This document shows positions 21,301-35,900 of a stretch of DNA of 46,557 bases, one piece after another. The first letter of the stretch is position 1. Every line of letters begins with the position of its first letter. Source of the DNA: Entomortierella parvispora (lineage: Eukaryota > Mortierellomycota > Mortierellomycetes > Mortierellales > Mortierellaceae); the NCBI GenBank assembly GCA_963573315.1, contig CAUYJH010000080.1, forward strand, positions 1-46,557, in the 5' to 3' direction. The notes beneath the pieces are model-generated. The model saw nothing but the letters and a program-made list of their open reading frames with translations, made no database searches and had not been told where the DNA came from. The position numbers and the translations under genes were made by a program.

Positions 21301-21996
21301 CCAGGGTCCAGGATCCGATGATCGGATCCAACACGACAGATATCTTCACTGAGGAGACGTCTTCCTCCTTCCAGTTTTCAGGATCTGACAGGTAGACGGA
21401 GGCATGAGAACAAAACCCCCCCCCCCGAGCTATGGTGGGATGCAGCCAGTGCCATCTGATTCTCCATTCTCCACGGTGCCTCCTCCCTCTCCGAGAACTT
21501 CAAAGACAATGTTGGTACGCGTGCCACTTGTAGGAATGAACCTCTCTTGCGGACCCTAGGACAAGGTCCACCTTCGTAATTGCGTTCAAGCCACCGGACC
21601 GAGTGTGCATGGAAAAGAAGGGAAAAGGGCTATCTGGCCATGTAGCTGGACCGTTGTTTACACGGTGTTCGACCGTTTACACAGGGTTAGACCGTTCAGA
21701 CCGTTTACACGGGACCAGACCTCTCCGCTGCAGATACAAAAATGCGCGCGCTGATTTTTTGTTTTCTTTTTTTTCTCTCTCACCACCTCCCCTCCTCCCC
21801 ACACCCACCCTACATTCCCACTGACATTTCACATGCACATTTCCATTTCAGTCATGATCCATCTCTGCCATGGCTCCAAGGGTTGTCCAACCAAGCCCAG
21901 CACTCGCGTGCAACTCAGACACAAGAGCACGGCTCGTGTTTTTTTTAAGGTATGCTCTGAGCTGAACTAAAATATATGAAATCCAGCCAAACAAAA
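18330..21996 (+). repeat. Array unit, copy 6 (3,667 bp)
   Basis: One extra T at 19921 (GTGCGGGTGCGG becomes GTGCGGTGTGCGG) inside the G-rich block. The C run is C11. Confidence 0.98.
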
Positions 21997-24900
21997 AAAT
22001 CCCTTGCGCCCTACTTCCTAGGCCTTCGTTTGTGTACTTCAGTCACTAACGCCCCCTTGCATGTCTATCCTGTAGTCTCTTGTAGCACTGCAGCACAGCC
22101 CAGGCTAGCGCGCGTTCTTCAAACCGCGTGGTCAGTAACAAGCACAAGTGCTGAGCTCTCGTCTCGGGCCCAGAGAAGCATAAGCCAGGTCTCAAGAGAC
22201 CCAGTTCCTGAAAAATACCAGCTCCATCTGCCTCTCTGGTGACGCGCTTCGCTCTCCAAAAGAAAGCTCTGTCCTCTGCCGCCCGCTGTCCTTCAAGAAC
22301 GTCTCTTCCCTACAAAGAGACCGAGGGTAGCGCCTCTCAACTGGCTACCTTCAACTCCGCCAGAGGCCACCGGCCTTTCAACAACATCCGCTGCTTTCAG
22401 AGGCTCGCTTTCAGAGACTCCACAGCAACCCCGGCTCTTTGGAGCATGCTCGGTCCTTGCACCCTTGCATCTTTGCACGCTTTCAGTGGTGACCGCCCAC
22501 CAAGAACGCCTCCCCTGCCTGCCAGCTTTTCTGCTGCGGCTGGCTTGCCACCAGTCAACACAAAAAGCAGTCCCGCTTCAAGTAAACAAGAACGCGTCGT
22601 CCATCCATCCGTCCATCCATCCATCGAAGGGAGTCAAAGTACGCGCCATCCGCCATCCAAAGCCCAAGAAGAGGACAGCTTTCTCCTCTCCCATCCTAGC
22701 CATCTCATCGGTGCTACCTCCATCCATGGTACGGCTATTACTATTATTTCTTCGGGGCCAAGTGGATGCACAGGACCAAGCACTGGACACATGGACCATA
22801 TCCATATCCATATTCCATCCATACCGTCGGCTCCTGGACAAAGACAAGGTAATGGCAGTGGCCTCAGCGCTTCAGGGCAGGGCGTCCTTTGGTGCCTGTG
22901 TGAAGTTTCAATGATGAATAGTGGCGGTGGGCTGGCTGTCCTCAACCTTCTTCGGCTGGCACTGTTATGTAGTGATCTGGCCCCCTCCGTGGATAAAGTC
23001 GAAGGGAGTGAGTGAGGCTGGGGCCGACCTCTGAGAGACATCTGTACAAAGTGGGTTTACACGCGTCTTGGTAGCGTCCGCTGACCATTTACACAGTCTT
23101 TCCACTTCTTAGGAACCAAGTCTTCCGCAAGGATCACATTCCATTCAGGTCGTCCACCCCTTTGAGCTCAAACAAGGTAATGGCAGTGGGCTAAGCGCTC
23201 CAAGACAAGGCGTCTATGGCGCTTGTGTGAATTTCAATGAAGACTTTAGGTGGCGAAGAGAGGACAAGAGGGAGAGGGAGAGGGGGGGGGTTAAGCACCA
23301 TCCTGACCCAGAAACACCTCCTCCGCGGCTGTCTCCATTATCGGAAGATGGTTGGGGCCCCACCTACAGGTGCATAATTGCAGAAGGGGGTGTGGGCTGG
23401 GTGAGGGCGTTGGATGCAAAGAGAGGACAAGAGGGAGAGGGAGAGGGGGGGGGGGGGGTAAGCGCCATCCTGGCCCAGAAAACTCCTCCTCCGCGGCTAC
23501 CTCCATTCACGGAAGATGGTTGGGGCCCCACCTACAGGTGGACAATAGCAGAAGGGGGTGAGAGTGGAGGGATGGGCTTGGGTGCGGGTGCGGGGTGTGG
23601 GGGAGATGGGGGGGCCACTCTGAGAAACACCTCTGCGGCTGGTGGGAAGCCCCTGGCTAGGTTAATTGCAATAGAGGTGCAACCGCGTCTTGATAGCGTC
23701 CACTGACCATTTACATAGTCTTGCCACTTCTTAGGAACCAAACCCCGCACCGTGTCCTCACCCACCCCATCCTCGTGAACGAGAGGAGCATTGTCAACGC
23801 AGGCCGACTAGAGTCTCTCTCTGATCATTACAGTCCTCTGAAGCCCTTTTCCGAGATCCAAACTCTACCCTATACCTTCCATATCATAGGCGAAGAAGAG
23901 TGCGCATCAAGCCAGATGTCGTGTGAGGATCGATCGACTCTAGGAGTCCTTCATCATGTCCTCCTCTGCATACTGGTGTGTACTTTTAGCTATTTTGATA
24001 GGCTGGATTTGTGTATGAGGGGTGATCTCGGCCTTTGGTGAGGTACTTTGTCAAGAGTTCTCTATTTTTTTGTCGTTGACTGTTGCTCACTTCTCCTCTC
24101 CATCGCTTGGCGGGGAACGGTCACTTCCAACGTGATGCGGTGCCGCTCTTCTCTTCGAGATCGAACCCATGGCCCCTGGGACCGTATTGTCCTTGTACCT
24201 TTGAATGGATGCCATCTTTCTGTTCTCTTCGTGATTTTAATACAGAGACCCATCATCGATCTTGTTCCTTTGAGTGACCACAGACTAAGAAGTAAACGCG
24301 CGATCACTGTACAATAAATAAAAAAAGAAATGTCAACTCTTTTCAATATTCCTGATGAGAGGAACCGAGCAGTGTTCGTCAACAATGACAACATGAATCT
24401 CTTGAAGTAATAGTTGATCAAGAAAACAAAGGTCATCAGGTCCCCACCAAATTGAATGAAACGTTCACTAGGTTGAGAAGTAGGCTGAGAAGTAGATATA
24501 TAGGTTGAGAAGAAGGTTGAGAAGTACAGTAGGTTGGAAAATACTAGGCGAGTGCGGTATGGCTTTGACGCGAGATGGGGGTGCCGGCTACATGGCTGCT
24601 TGGTGACGGGGAGGATGTGTTGGTTGCAGTCGCCCCAAGACTTGTCGACTTTTGTCCTCGGGGGGAGCGCCAGAGATCCAGGAGAGAGTACCGATCACCA
24701 TCGCTGATCTTTGGGTGCAGCAGAGACTCGAGTGCTCTGAGTGCAATGGAGAGGACAGGATCTTTTGTCGCCACCGTCCTGGATGCCATCCTAGATCCTA
24801 GATCAACAGATCCACGCAGGGAAGAAGGGAGATGCCCGCCTCCTTTTGTGCTCCTGACCACTCTCCAGAACATATCAAGACCGAGCACGTCTGCTTCTTT

Positions 24901-25661
24901 TTCTTTTCCCGAGAAGGATCGGTCATTAAAAAGAGAGATGGACCCTCCACCGCAACCTTTATGGATCCAGGGTCCAGGATCCGATGATCGGATCCAACAC
25001 GACAGATATCTTCACTGAGGAGACGTCTTCCTCCTTCCAGTTTTCAGGATCTGACAGGTAGACGGAGGCATGAGAACAAAACCCCCCCCCCGAGCTATGG
25101 TGGGATGCAGCCAGTGCCATCTGATTCTCCATTCTCCACGGTGCCTCCTCCCTCTCCGAGAACTTCAAAGACAATGTTGGTACGCGTGCCACTTGTAGGA
25201 ATGAACCTCTCTTGCGGACCCTAGGACAAGGTCCACCTTCGTAATTGCGTTCAAGCCACCGGACCGAGTGTGCATGGAAAAGAAGGGAAAAGGGCTATCT
25301 GGCCATGTAGCTGGACCGTTGTTTACACGGTGTTCGACCGTTTACACAGGGTTAGACCGTTCAGACCGTTTACACGGGACCAGACCTCTCCGCTGCAGAT
25401 ACAAAAATGCGCGCGCTGATTTTTTGTTTTCTTTTTTTTCTCTCTCACCACCTCCCCTCCTCCCCACACCCACCCTACATTCCCACTGACATTTCACATG
25501 CACATTTCCATTTCAGTCATGATCCATCTCTGCCATGGCTCCAAGGGTTGTCCAACCAAGCCCAGCACTCGCGTGCAACTCAGACACAAGAGCACGGCTC
25601 GTGTTTTTTTTAAGGTATGCTCTGAGCTGAACTAAAATATATGAAATCCAGCCAAACAAAA
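21997..25661 (+). repeat. Array unit, copy 7 (3,665 bp)
   Basis: The only difference seen is C10 instead of C11, at 25082-25091. Confidence 0.98.
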
Positions 25662-28600
25662 AAATCCCTTGCGCCCTACTTCCTAGGCCTTCGTTTGTGT
25701 ACTTCAGTCACTAACGCCCCCTTGCATGTCTATCCTGTAGTCTCTTGTAGCACTGCAGCACAGCCCAGGCTAGCGCGCGTTCTTCAAACCGCGTGGTCAG
25801 TAACAAGCACAAGTGCTGAGCTCTCGTCTCGGGCCCAGAGAAGCATAAGCCAGGTCTCAAGAGACCCAGTTCCTGAAAAATACCAGCTCCATCTGCCTCT
25901 CTGGTGACGCGCTTCGCTCTCCAAAAGAAAGCTCTGTCCTCTGCCGCCCGCTGTCCTTCAAGAACGTCTCTTCCCTACAAAGAGACCGAGGGTAGCGCCT
26001 CTCAACTGGCTACCTTCAACTCCGCCAGAGGCCACCGGCCTTTCAACAACATCCGCTGCTTTCAGAGGCTCGCTTTCAGAGACTCCACAGCAACCCCGGC
26101 TCTTTGGAGCATGCTCGGTCCTTGCACCCTTGCATCTTTGCACGCTTTCAGTGGTGACCGCCCACCAAGAACGCCTCCCCTGCCTGCCAGCTTTTCTGCT
26201 GCGGCTGGCTTGCCACCAGTCAACACAAAAAGCAGTCCCGCTTCAAGTAAACAAGAACGCGTCGTCCATCCATCCGTCCATCCATCCATCGAAGGGAGTC
26301 AAAGTACGCGCCATCCGCCATCCAAAGCCCAAGAAGAGGACAGCTTTCTCCTCTCCCATCCTAGCCATCTCATCGGTGCTACCTCCATCCATGGTACGGC
26401 TATTACTATTATTTCTTCGGGGCCAAGTGGATGCACAGGACCAAGCACTGGACACATGGACCATATCCATATCCATATTCCATCCATACCGTCGGCTCCT
26501 GGACAAAGACAAGGTAATGGCAGTGGCCTCAGCGCTTCAGGGCAGGGCGTCCTTTGGTGCCTGTGTAAGTTTCAATGATGAATAGTGGCGGTGGGCTGGC
26601 TGTCCTCAACCTTCTTCGGCTGGCACTGTTATGTAGTGATCTGGCCCCCTCCGTGGATAAAGTCGAAGGGAGTGAGTGAGGCTGGGGCCGACCTCTGAGA
26701 GACATCTGTACAAAGTGGGTTTACACGCGTCTTGGTAGCGTCCGCTGACCATTTACACAGTCTTTCCACTTCTTAGGAACCAAGTCTTCCGCAAGGATCA
26801 CATTCCATTCAGGTCGTCCACCCCTTTGAGCTCAAACAAGGTAATGGCAGTGGGCTAAGCGCTCCAAGACAAGGCGTCTATGGCGCTTGTGTGAATTTCA
26901 ATGAAGACTTTAGGTGGCGAAGAGAGGACAAGAGGGAGAGGGAGAGGGGGGGGGTTAAGCACCATCCTGACCCAGAAACACCTCCTCCGCGGCTGTCTCC
27001 ATTATCGGAAGATGGTTGGGGCCCCACCTACAGGTGCATAATTGCAGAAGGGGGTGTGGGCTGGGTGAGGGCGTTGGATGCAAAGAGAGGACAAGAGGGA
27101 GAGGGAGAGGGGGGGGGGGGGGTAAGCGCCATCCTGGCCCAGAAAACTCCTCCTCCGCGGCTACCTCCATTCACGGAAGATGGTTGGGGCCCCACCTACA
27201 GGTGGACAATAGCAGAAGGGGGTGAGAGTGGAGGGATGGGCTTGGGTGCGGGTGCGGGGTGTGGGGGAGATGGGGGGGCCACTCTGAGAAACACCTCTGC
27301 GGCTGGTGGGAAGCCCCTGGCTAGGTTAATTGCAATAGAGGTGCAACCGCGTCTTGATAGCGTCCACTGACCATTTACATAGTCTTGCCACTTCTTAGGA
27401 ACCAAACCCCGCACCGTGTCCTCACCCACCCCATCCTCGTGAACGAGAGGAGCATTGTCAACGCAGGCCGACTAGAGTCTCTCTCTGATCATTACAGTCC
27501 TCTGAAGCCCTTTTCCGAGATCCAAACTCTACCCTATACCTTCCATATCATAGGCGAAGAAGAGTGCGCATCAAGCCAGATGTCGTGTGAGGATCGATCG
27601 ACTCTAGGAGTCCTTCATCATGTCCTCCTCTGCATACTGGTGTGTACTTTTAGCTATTTTGATAGGCTGGATTTGTGTATGAGGGGTGATCTCGGCCTTT
27701 GGTGAGGTACTTTGTCAAGAGTTCTCTATTTTTTTGTCGTTGACTGTTGCTCACTTCTCCTCTCCATCGCTTGGCGGGGAACGGTCACTTCCAACGTGAT
27801 GCGGTGCCGCTCTTCTCTTCGAGATCGAACCCATGGCCCCTGGGACCGTATTGTCCTTGTACCTTTGAATGGATGCCATCTTTCTGTTCTCTTCGTGATT
27901 TTAATACAGAGACCCATCATCGATCTTGTTCCTTTGAGTGACCACAGACTAAGAAGTAAACGCGCGATCACTGTACAATAAATAAAAAAAGAAATGTCAA
28001 CTCTTTTCAATATTCCTGATGAGAGGAACCGAGCAGTGTTCGTCAACAATGACAACATGAATCTCTTGAAGTAATAGTTGATCAAGAAAACAAAGGTCAT
28101 CAGGTCCCCACCAAATTGAATGAAACGTTCACTAGGTTGAGAAGTAGGCTGAGAAGTAGATATATAGGTTGAGAAGAAGGTTGAGAAGTACAGTAGGTTG
28201 GAAAATACTAGGCGAGTGCGGTATGGCTTTGACGCGAGATGGGGGTGCCGGCTACATGGCTGCTTGGTGACGGGGAGGATGTGTTGGTTGCAGTCGCCCC
28301 AAGACTTGTCGACTTTTGTCCTCGGGGGGAGCGCCAGAGATCCAGGAGAGAGTACCGATCACCATCGCTGATCTTTGGGTGCAGCAGAGACTCGAGTGCT
28401 CTGAGTGCAATGGAGAGGACAGGATCTTTTGTCGCCACCGTCCTGGATGCCATCCTAGATCCTAGATCAACAGATCCACGCAGGGAAGAAGGGAGATGCC
28501 CGCCTCCTTTTGTGCTCCTGACCACTCTCCAGAACATATCAAGACCGAGCACGTCTGCTTCTTTTTCTTTTCCCGAGAAGGATCGGTCATTAAAAAGAGA

Positions 28601-29326
28601 GATGGACCCTCCACCGCAACCTTTATGGATCCAGGGTCCAGGATCCGATGATCGGATCCAACACGACAGATATCTTCACTGAGGAGACGTCTTCCTCCTT
28701 CCAGTTTTCAGGATCTGACAGGTAGACGGAGGCATGAGAACAAAACCCCCCCCCCCGAGCTATGGTGGGATGCAGCCAGTGCCATCTGATTCTCCATTCT
28801 CCACGGTGCCTCCTCCCTCTCCGAGAACTTCAAAGACAATGTTGGTACGCGTGCCACTTGTAGGAATGAACCTCTCTTGCGGACCCTAGGACAAGGTCCA
28901 CCTTCGTAATTGCGTTCAAGCCACCGGACCGAGTGTGCATGGAAAAGAAGGGAAAAGGGCTATCTGGCCATGTAGCTGGACCGTTGTTTACACGGTGTTC
29001 GACCGTTTACACAGGGTTAGACCGTTCAGACCGTTTACACGGGACCAGACCTCTCCGCTGCAGATACAAAAATGCGCGCGCTGATTTTTTGTTTTCTTTT
29101 TTTTCTCTCTCACCACCTCCCCTCCTCCCCACACCCACCCTACATTCCCACTGACATTTCACATGCACATTTCCATTTCAGTCATGATCCATCTCTGCCA
29201 TGGCTCCAAGGGTTGTCCAACCAAGCCCAGCACTCGCGTGCAACTCAGACACAAGAGCACGGCTCGTGTTTTTTTTAAGGTATGCTCTGAGCTGAACTAA
29301 AATATATGAAATCCAGCCAAACAAAA
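25662..29326 (+). repeat. Array unit, copy 8 (3,665 bp)
   Basis: One G is lost at about 26566 (CTGTGTGAAGTTTC becomes CTGTGTAAGTTTC). This creates a GTAAGT word, a strong donor-like hexamer found at this position in no other copy. Confidence 0.98.
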
Positions 29327-32300
29327 AAATCCCTTGCGCCCTACTTCCTAGGCCTTCGTTTGTGTACTTCAGTCACTAACGCCCCCTTGCATGTCTATCC
29401 TGTAGTCTCTTGTAGCACTGCAGCACAGCCCAGGCTAGCGCGCGTTCTTCAAACCGCGTGGTCAGTAACAAGCACAAGTGCTGAGCTCTCGTCTCGGGCC
29501 CAGAGAAGCATAAGCCAGGTCTCAAGAGACCCAGTTCCTGAAAAATACCAGCTCCATCTGCCTCTCTGGTGACGCGCTTCGCTCTCCAAAAGAAAGCTCT
29601 GTCCTCTGCCGCCCGCTGTCCTTCAAGAACGTCTCTTCCCTACAAAGAGACCGAGGGTAGCGCCTCTCAACTGGCTACCTTCAACTCCGCCAGAGGCCAC
29701 CGGCCTTTCAACAACATCCGCTGCTTTCAGAGGCTCGCTTTCAGAGACTCCACAGCAACCCCGGCTCTTTGGAGCATGCTCGGTCCTTGCACCCTTGCAT
29801 CTTTGCACGCTTTCAGTGGTGACCGCCCACCAAGAACGCCTCCCCTGCCTGCCAGCTTTTCTGCTGCGGCTGGCTTGCCACCAGTCAACACAAAAAGCAG
29901 TCCCGCTTCAAGTAAACAAGAACGCGTCGTCCATCCATCCGTCCATCCATCCATCGAAGGGAGTCAAAGTACGCGCCATCCGCCATCCAAAGCCCAAGAA
30001 GAGGACAGCTTTCTCCTCTCCCATCCTAGCCATCTCATCGGTGCTACCTCCATCCATGGTACGGCTATTACTATTATTTCTTCGGGGCCAAGTGGATGCA
30101 CAGGACCAAGCACTGGACACATGGACCATATCCATATCCATATTCCATCCATACCGTCGGCTCCTGGACAAAGACAAGGTAATGGCAGTGGCCTCAGCGC
30201 TTCAGGGCAGGGCGTCCTTTGGTGCCTGTGTGAAGTTTCAATGATGAATAGTGGCGGTGGGCTGGCTGTCCTCAACCTTCTTCGGCTGGCACTGTTATGT
30301 AGTGATCTGGCCCCCTCCGTGGATAAAGTCGAAGGGAGTGAGTGAGGCTGGGGCCGACCTCTGAGAGACATCTGTACAAAGTGGGTTTACACGCGTCTTG
30401 GTAGCGTCCGCTGACCATTTACACAGTCTTTCCACTTCTTAGGAACCAAGTCTTCCGCAAGGATCACATTCCATTCAGGTCGTCCACCCCTTTGAGCTCA
30501 AACAAGGTAATGGCAGTGGGCTAAGCGCTCCAAGACAAGGCGTCTATGGCGCTTGTGTGAATTTCAATGAAGACTTTAGGTGGCGAAGAGAGGACAAGAG
30601 GGAGAGGGAGAGGGGGGGGGTTAAGCACCATCCTGACCCAGAAACACCTCCTCCGCGGCTGTCTCCATTATCGGAAGATGGTTGGGGCCCCACCTACAGG
30701 TGCATAATTGCAGAAGGGGGTGTGGGCTGGGTGAGGGCGTTGGATGCAAAGAGAGGACAAGAGGGAGAGGGAGAGGGGGGGGGGGGGGTAAGCGCCATCC
30801 TGGCCCAGAAAACTCCTCCTCCGCGGCTACCTCCATTCACGGAAGATGGTTGGGGCCCCACCTACAGGTGGACAATAGCAGAAGGGGGTGAGAGTGGAGG
30901 GATGGGCTTGGGTGCGGGTGCGGGGTGTGGGGGAGATGGGGGGGCCACTCTGAGAAACACCTCTGCGGCTGGTGGGAAGCCCCTGGCTAGGTTAATTGCA
31001 ATAGAGGTGCAACCGCGTCTTGATAGCGTCCACTGACCATTTACATAGTCTTGCCACTTCTTAGGAACCAAACCCCGCACCGTGTCCTCACCCACCCCAT
31101 CCTCGTGAACGAGAGGAGCATTGTCAACGCAGGCCGACTAGAGTCTCTCTCTGATCATTACAGTCCTCTGAAGCCCTTTTCCGAGATCCAAACTCTACCC
31201 TATACCTTCCATATCATAGGCGAAGAAGAGTGCGCATCAAGCCAGATGTCGTGTGAGGATCGATCGACTCTAGGAGTCCTTCATCATGTCCTCCTCTGCA
31301 TACTGGTGTGTACTTTTAGCTATTTTGATAGGCTGGATTTGTGTATGAGGGGTGATCTCGGCCTTTGGTGAGGTACTTTGTCAAGAGTTCTCTATTTTTT
31401 TGTCGTTGACTGTTGCTCACTTCTCCTCTCCATCGCTTGGCGGGGAACGGTCACTTCCAACGTGATGCGGTGCCGCTCTTCTCTTCGAGATCGAACCCAT
31501 GGCCCCTGGGACCGTATTGTCCTTGTACCTTTGAATGGATGCCATCTTTCTGTTCTCTTCGTGATTTTAATACAGAGACCCATCATCGATCTTGTTCCTT
31601 TGAGTGACCACAGACTAAGAAGTAAACGCGCGATCACTGTACAATAAATAAAAAAAGAAATGTCAACTCTTTTCAATATTCCTGATGAGAGGAACCGAGC
31701 AGTGTTCGTCAACAATGACAACATGAATCTCTTGAAGTAATAGTTGATCAAGAAAACAAAGGTCATCAGGTCCCCACCAAATTGAATGAAACGTTCACTA
31801 GGTTGAGAAGTAGGCTGAGAAGTAGATATATAGGTTGAGAAGAAGGTTGAGAAGTACAGTAGGTTGGAAAATACTAGGCGAGTGCGGTATGGCTTTGACG
31901 CGAGATGGGGGTGCCGGCTACATGGCTGCTTGGTGACGGGGAGGATGTGTTGGTTGCAGTCGCCCCAAGACTTGTCGACTTTTGTCCTCGGGGGGAGCGC
32001 CAGAGATCCAGGAGAGAGTACCGATCACCATCGCTGATCTTTGGGTGCAGCAGAGACTCGAGTGCTCTGAGTGCAATGGAGAGGACAGGATCTTTTGTCG
32101 CCACCGTCCTGGATGCCATCCTAGATCCTAGATCAACAGATCCACGCAGGGAAGAAGGGAGATGCCCGCCTCCTTTTGTGCTCCTGACCACTCTCCAGAA
32201 CATATCAAGACCGAGCACGTCTGCTTCTTTTTCTTTTCCCGAGAAGGATCGGTCATTAAAAAGAGAGATGGACCCTCCACCGCAACCTTTATGGATCCAG

Positions 32301-32992
32301 GGTCCAGGATCCGATGATCGGATCCAACACGACAGATATCTTCACTGAGGAGACGTCTTCCTCCTTCCAGTTTTCAGGATCTGACAGGTAGACGGAGGCA
32401 TGAGAACAAAACCCCCCCCCCCGAGCTATGGTGGGATGCAGCCAGTGCCATCTGATTCTCCATTCTCCACGGTGCCTCCTCCCTCTCCGAGAACTTCAAA
32501 GACAATGTTGGTACGCGTGCCACTTGTAGGAATGAACCTCTCTTGCGGACCCTAGGACAAGGTCCACCTTCGTAATTGCGTTCAAGCCACCGGACCGAGT
32601 GTGCATGGAAAAGAAGGGAAAAGGGCTATCTGGCCATGTAGCTGGACCGTTGTTTACACGGTGTTCGACCGTTTACACAGGGTTAGACCGTTCAGACCGT
32701 TTACACGGGACCAGACCTCTCCGCTGCAGATACAAAAATGCGCGCGCTGATTTTTTGTTTTCTTTTTTTTCTCTCTCACCACCTCCCCTCCTCCCCACAC
32801 CCACCCTACATTCCCACTGACATTTCACATGCACATTTCCATTTCAGTCATGATCCATCTCTGCCATGGCTCCAAGGGTTGTCCAACCAAGCCCAGCACT
32901 CGCGTGCAACTCAGACACAAGAGCACGGCTCGTGTTTTTTTTAAGGTATGCTCTGAGCTGAACTAAAATATATGAAATCCAGCCAAACAAAA
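29327..32992 (+). repeat. Array unit, copy 9 (3,666 bp, consensus)
   Basis: No difference from copy 1 was found at any of the variable sites or in overall length. Confidence 0.97.
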
Positions 32993-35900
32993 AAATCCCT
33001 TGCGCCCTACTTCCTAGGCCTTCGTTTGTGTACTTCAGTCACTAACGCCCCCTTGCATGTCTATCCTGTAGTCTCTTGTAGCACTGCAGCACAGCCCAGG
33101 CTAGCGCGCGTTCTTCAAACCGCGTGGTCAGTAACAAGCACAAGTGCTGAGCTCTCGTCTCGGGCCCAGAGAAGCATAAGCCAGGTCTCAAGAGACCCAG
33201 TTCCTGAAAAATACCAGCTCCATCTGCCTCTCTGGTGACGCGCTTCGCTCTCCAAAAGAAAGCTCTGTCCTCTGCCGCCCGCTGTCCTTCAAGAACGTCT
33301 CTTCCCTACAAAGAGACCGAGGGTAGCGCCTCTCAACTGGCTACCTTCAACTCCGCCAGAGGCCACCGGCCTTTCAACAACATCCGCTGCTTTCAGAGGC
33401 TCGCTTTCAGAGACTCCACAGCAACCCCGGCTCTTTGGAGCATGCTCGGTCCTTGCACCCTTGCATCTTTGCACGCTTTCAGTGGTGACCGCCCACCAAG
33501 AACGCCTCCCCTGCCTGCCAGCTTTTCTGCTGCGGCTGGCTTGCCACCAGTCAACACAAAAAGCAGTCCCGCTTCAAGTAAACAAGAACGCGTCGTCCAT
33601 CCATCCGTCCATCCATCCATCGAAGGGAGTCAAAGTACGCGCCATCCGCCATCCAAAGCCCAAGAAGAGGACAGCTTTCTCCTCTCCCATCCTAGCCATC
33701 TCATCGGTGCTACCTCCATCCATGGTACGGCTATTACTATTATTTCTTCGGGGCCAAGTGGATGCACAGGACCAAGCACTGGACACATGGACCATATCCA
33801 TATCCATATTCCATCCATACCGTCGGCTCCTGGACAAAGACAAGGTAATGGCAGTGGCCTCAGCGCTTCAGGGCAGGGCGTCCTTTGGTGCCTGTGTGAA
33901 GTTTCAATGATGAATAGTGGCGGTGGGCTGGCTGTCCTCAACCTTCTTCGGCTGGCACTGTTATGTAGTGATCTGGCCCCCTCCGTGGATAAAGTCGAAG
34001 GGAGTGAGTGAGGCTGGGGCCGACCTCTGAGAGACATCTGTACAAAGTGGGTTTACACGCGTCTTGGTAGCGTCCGCTGACCATTTACACAGTCTTTCCA
34101 CTTCTTAGGAACCAAGTCTTCCGCAAGGATCACATTCCATTCAGGTCGTCCACCCCTTTGAGCTCAAACAAGGTAATGGCAGTGGGCTAAGCGCTCCAAG
34201 ACAAGGCGTCTATGGCGCTTGTGTGAATTTCAATGAAGACTTTAGGTGGCGAAGAGAGGACAAGAGGGAGAGGGAGAGGGGGGGGGTTAAGCACCATCCT
34301 GACCCAGAAACACCTCCTCCGCGGCTGTCTCCATTATCGGAAGATGGTTGGGGCCCCACCTACAGGTGCATAATTGCAGAAGGGGGTGTGGGCTGGGTGA
34401 GGGCGTTGGATGCAAAGAGAGGACAAGAGGGAGAGGGAGAGGGGGGGGGGGGGGTAAGCGCCATCCTGGCCCAGAAAACTCCTCCTCCGCGGCTACCTCC
34501 ATTCACGGAAGATGGTTGGGGCCCCACCTACAGGTGGACAATAGCAGAAGGGGGTGAGAGTGGAGGGATGGGCTTGGGTGCGGGTGCGGGGTGTGGGGGA
34601 GATGGGGGGGCCACTCTGAGAAACACCTCTGCGGCTGGTGGGAAGCCCCTGGCTAGGTTAATTGCAATAGAGGTGCAACCGCGTCTTGATAGCGTCCACT
34701 GACCATTTACATAGTCTTGCCACTTCTTAGGAACCAAACCCCGCACCGTGTCCTCACCCACCCCATCCTCGTGAACGAGAGGAGCATTGTCAACGCAGGC
34801 CGACTAGAGTCTCTCTCTGATCATTACAGTCCTCTGAAGCCCTTTTCCGAGATCCAAACTCTACCCTATACCTTCCATATCATAGGCGAAGAAGAGTGCG
34901 CATCAAGCCAGATGTCGTGTGAGGATCGATCGACTCTAGGAGTCCTTCATCATGTCCTCCTCTGCATACTGGTGTGTACTTTTAGCTATTTTGATAGGCT
35001 GGATTTGTGTATGAGGGGTGATCTCGGCCTTTGGTGAGGTACTTTGTCAAGAGTTCTCTATTTTTTTGTCGTTGACTGTTGCTCACTTCTCCTCTCCATC
35101 GCTTGGCGGGGAACGGTCACTTCCAACGTGATGCGGTGCCGCTCTTCTCTTCGAGATCGAACCCATGGCCCCTGGGACCGTATTGTCCTTGTACCTTTGA
35201 ATGGATGCCATCTTTCTGTTCTCTTCGTGATTTTAATACAGAGACCCATCATCGATCTTGTTCCTTTGAGTGACCACAGACTAAGAAGTAAACGCGCGAT
35301 CACTGTACAATAAATAAAAAAAGAAATGTCAACTCTTTTCAATATTCCTGATGAGAGGAACCGAGCAGTGTTCGTCAACAATGACAACATGAATCTCTTG
35401 AAGTAATAGTTGATCAAGAAAACAAAGGTCATCAGGTCCCCACCAAATTGAATGAAACGTTCACTAGGTTGAGAAGTAGGCTGAGAAGTAGATATATAGG
35501 TTGAGAAGAAGGTTGAGAAGTACAGTAGGTTGGAAAATACTAGGCGAGTGCGGTATGGCTTTGACGCGAGATGGGGGTGCCGGCTACATGGCTGCTTGGT
35601 GACGGGGAGGATGTGTTGGTTGCAGTCGCCCCAAGACTTGTCGACTTTTGTCCTCGGGGGGAGCGCCAGAGATCCAGGAGAGAGTACCGATCACCATCGC
35701 TGATCTTTGGGTGCAGCAGAGACTCGAGTGCTCTGAGTGCAATGGAGAGGACAGGATCTTTTGTCGCCACCGTCCTGGATGCCATCCTAGATCCTAGATC
35801 AACAGATCCACGCAGGGAAGAAGGGAGATGCCCGCCTCCTTTTGTGCTCCTGACCACTCTCCAGAACATATCAAGACCGAGCACGTCTGCTTCTTTTTCT

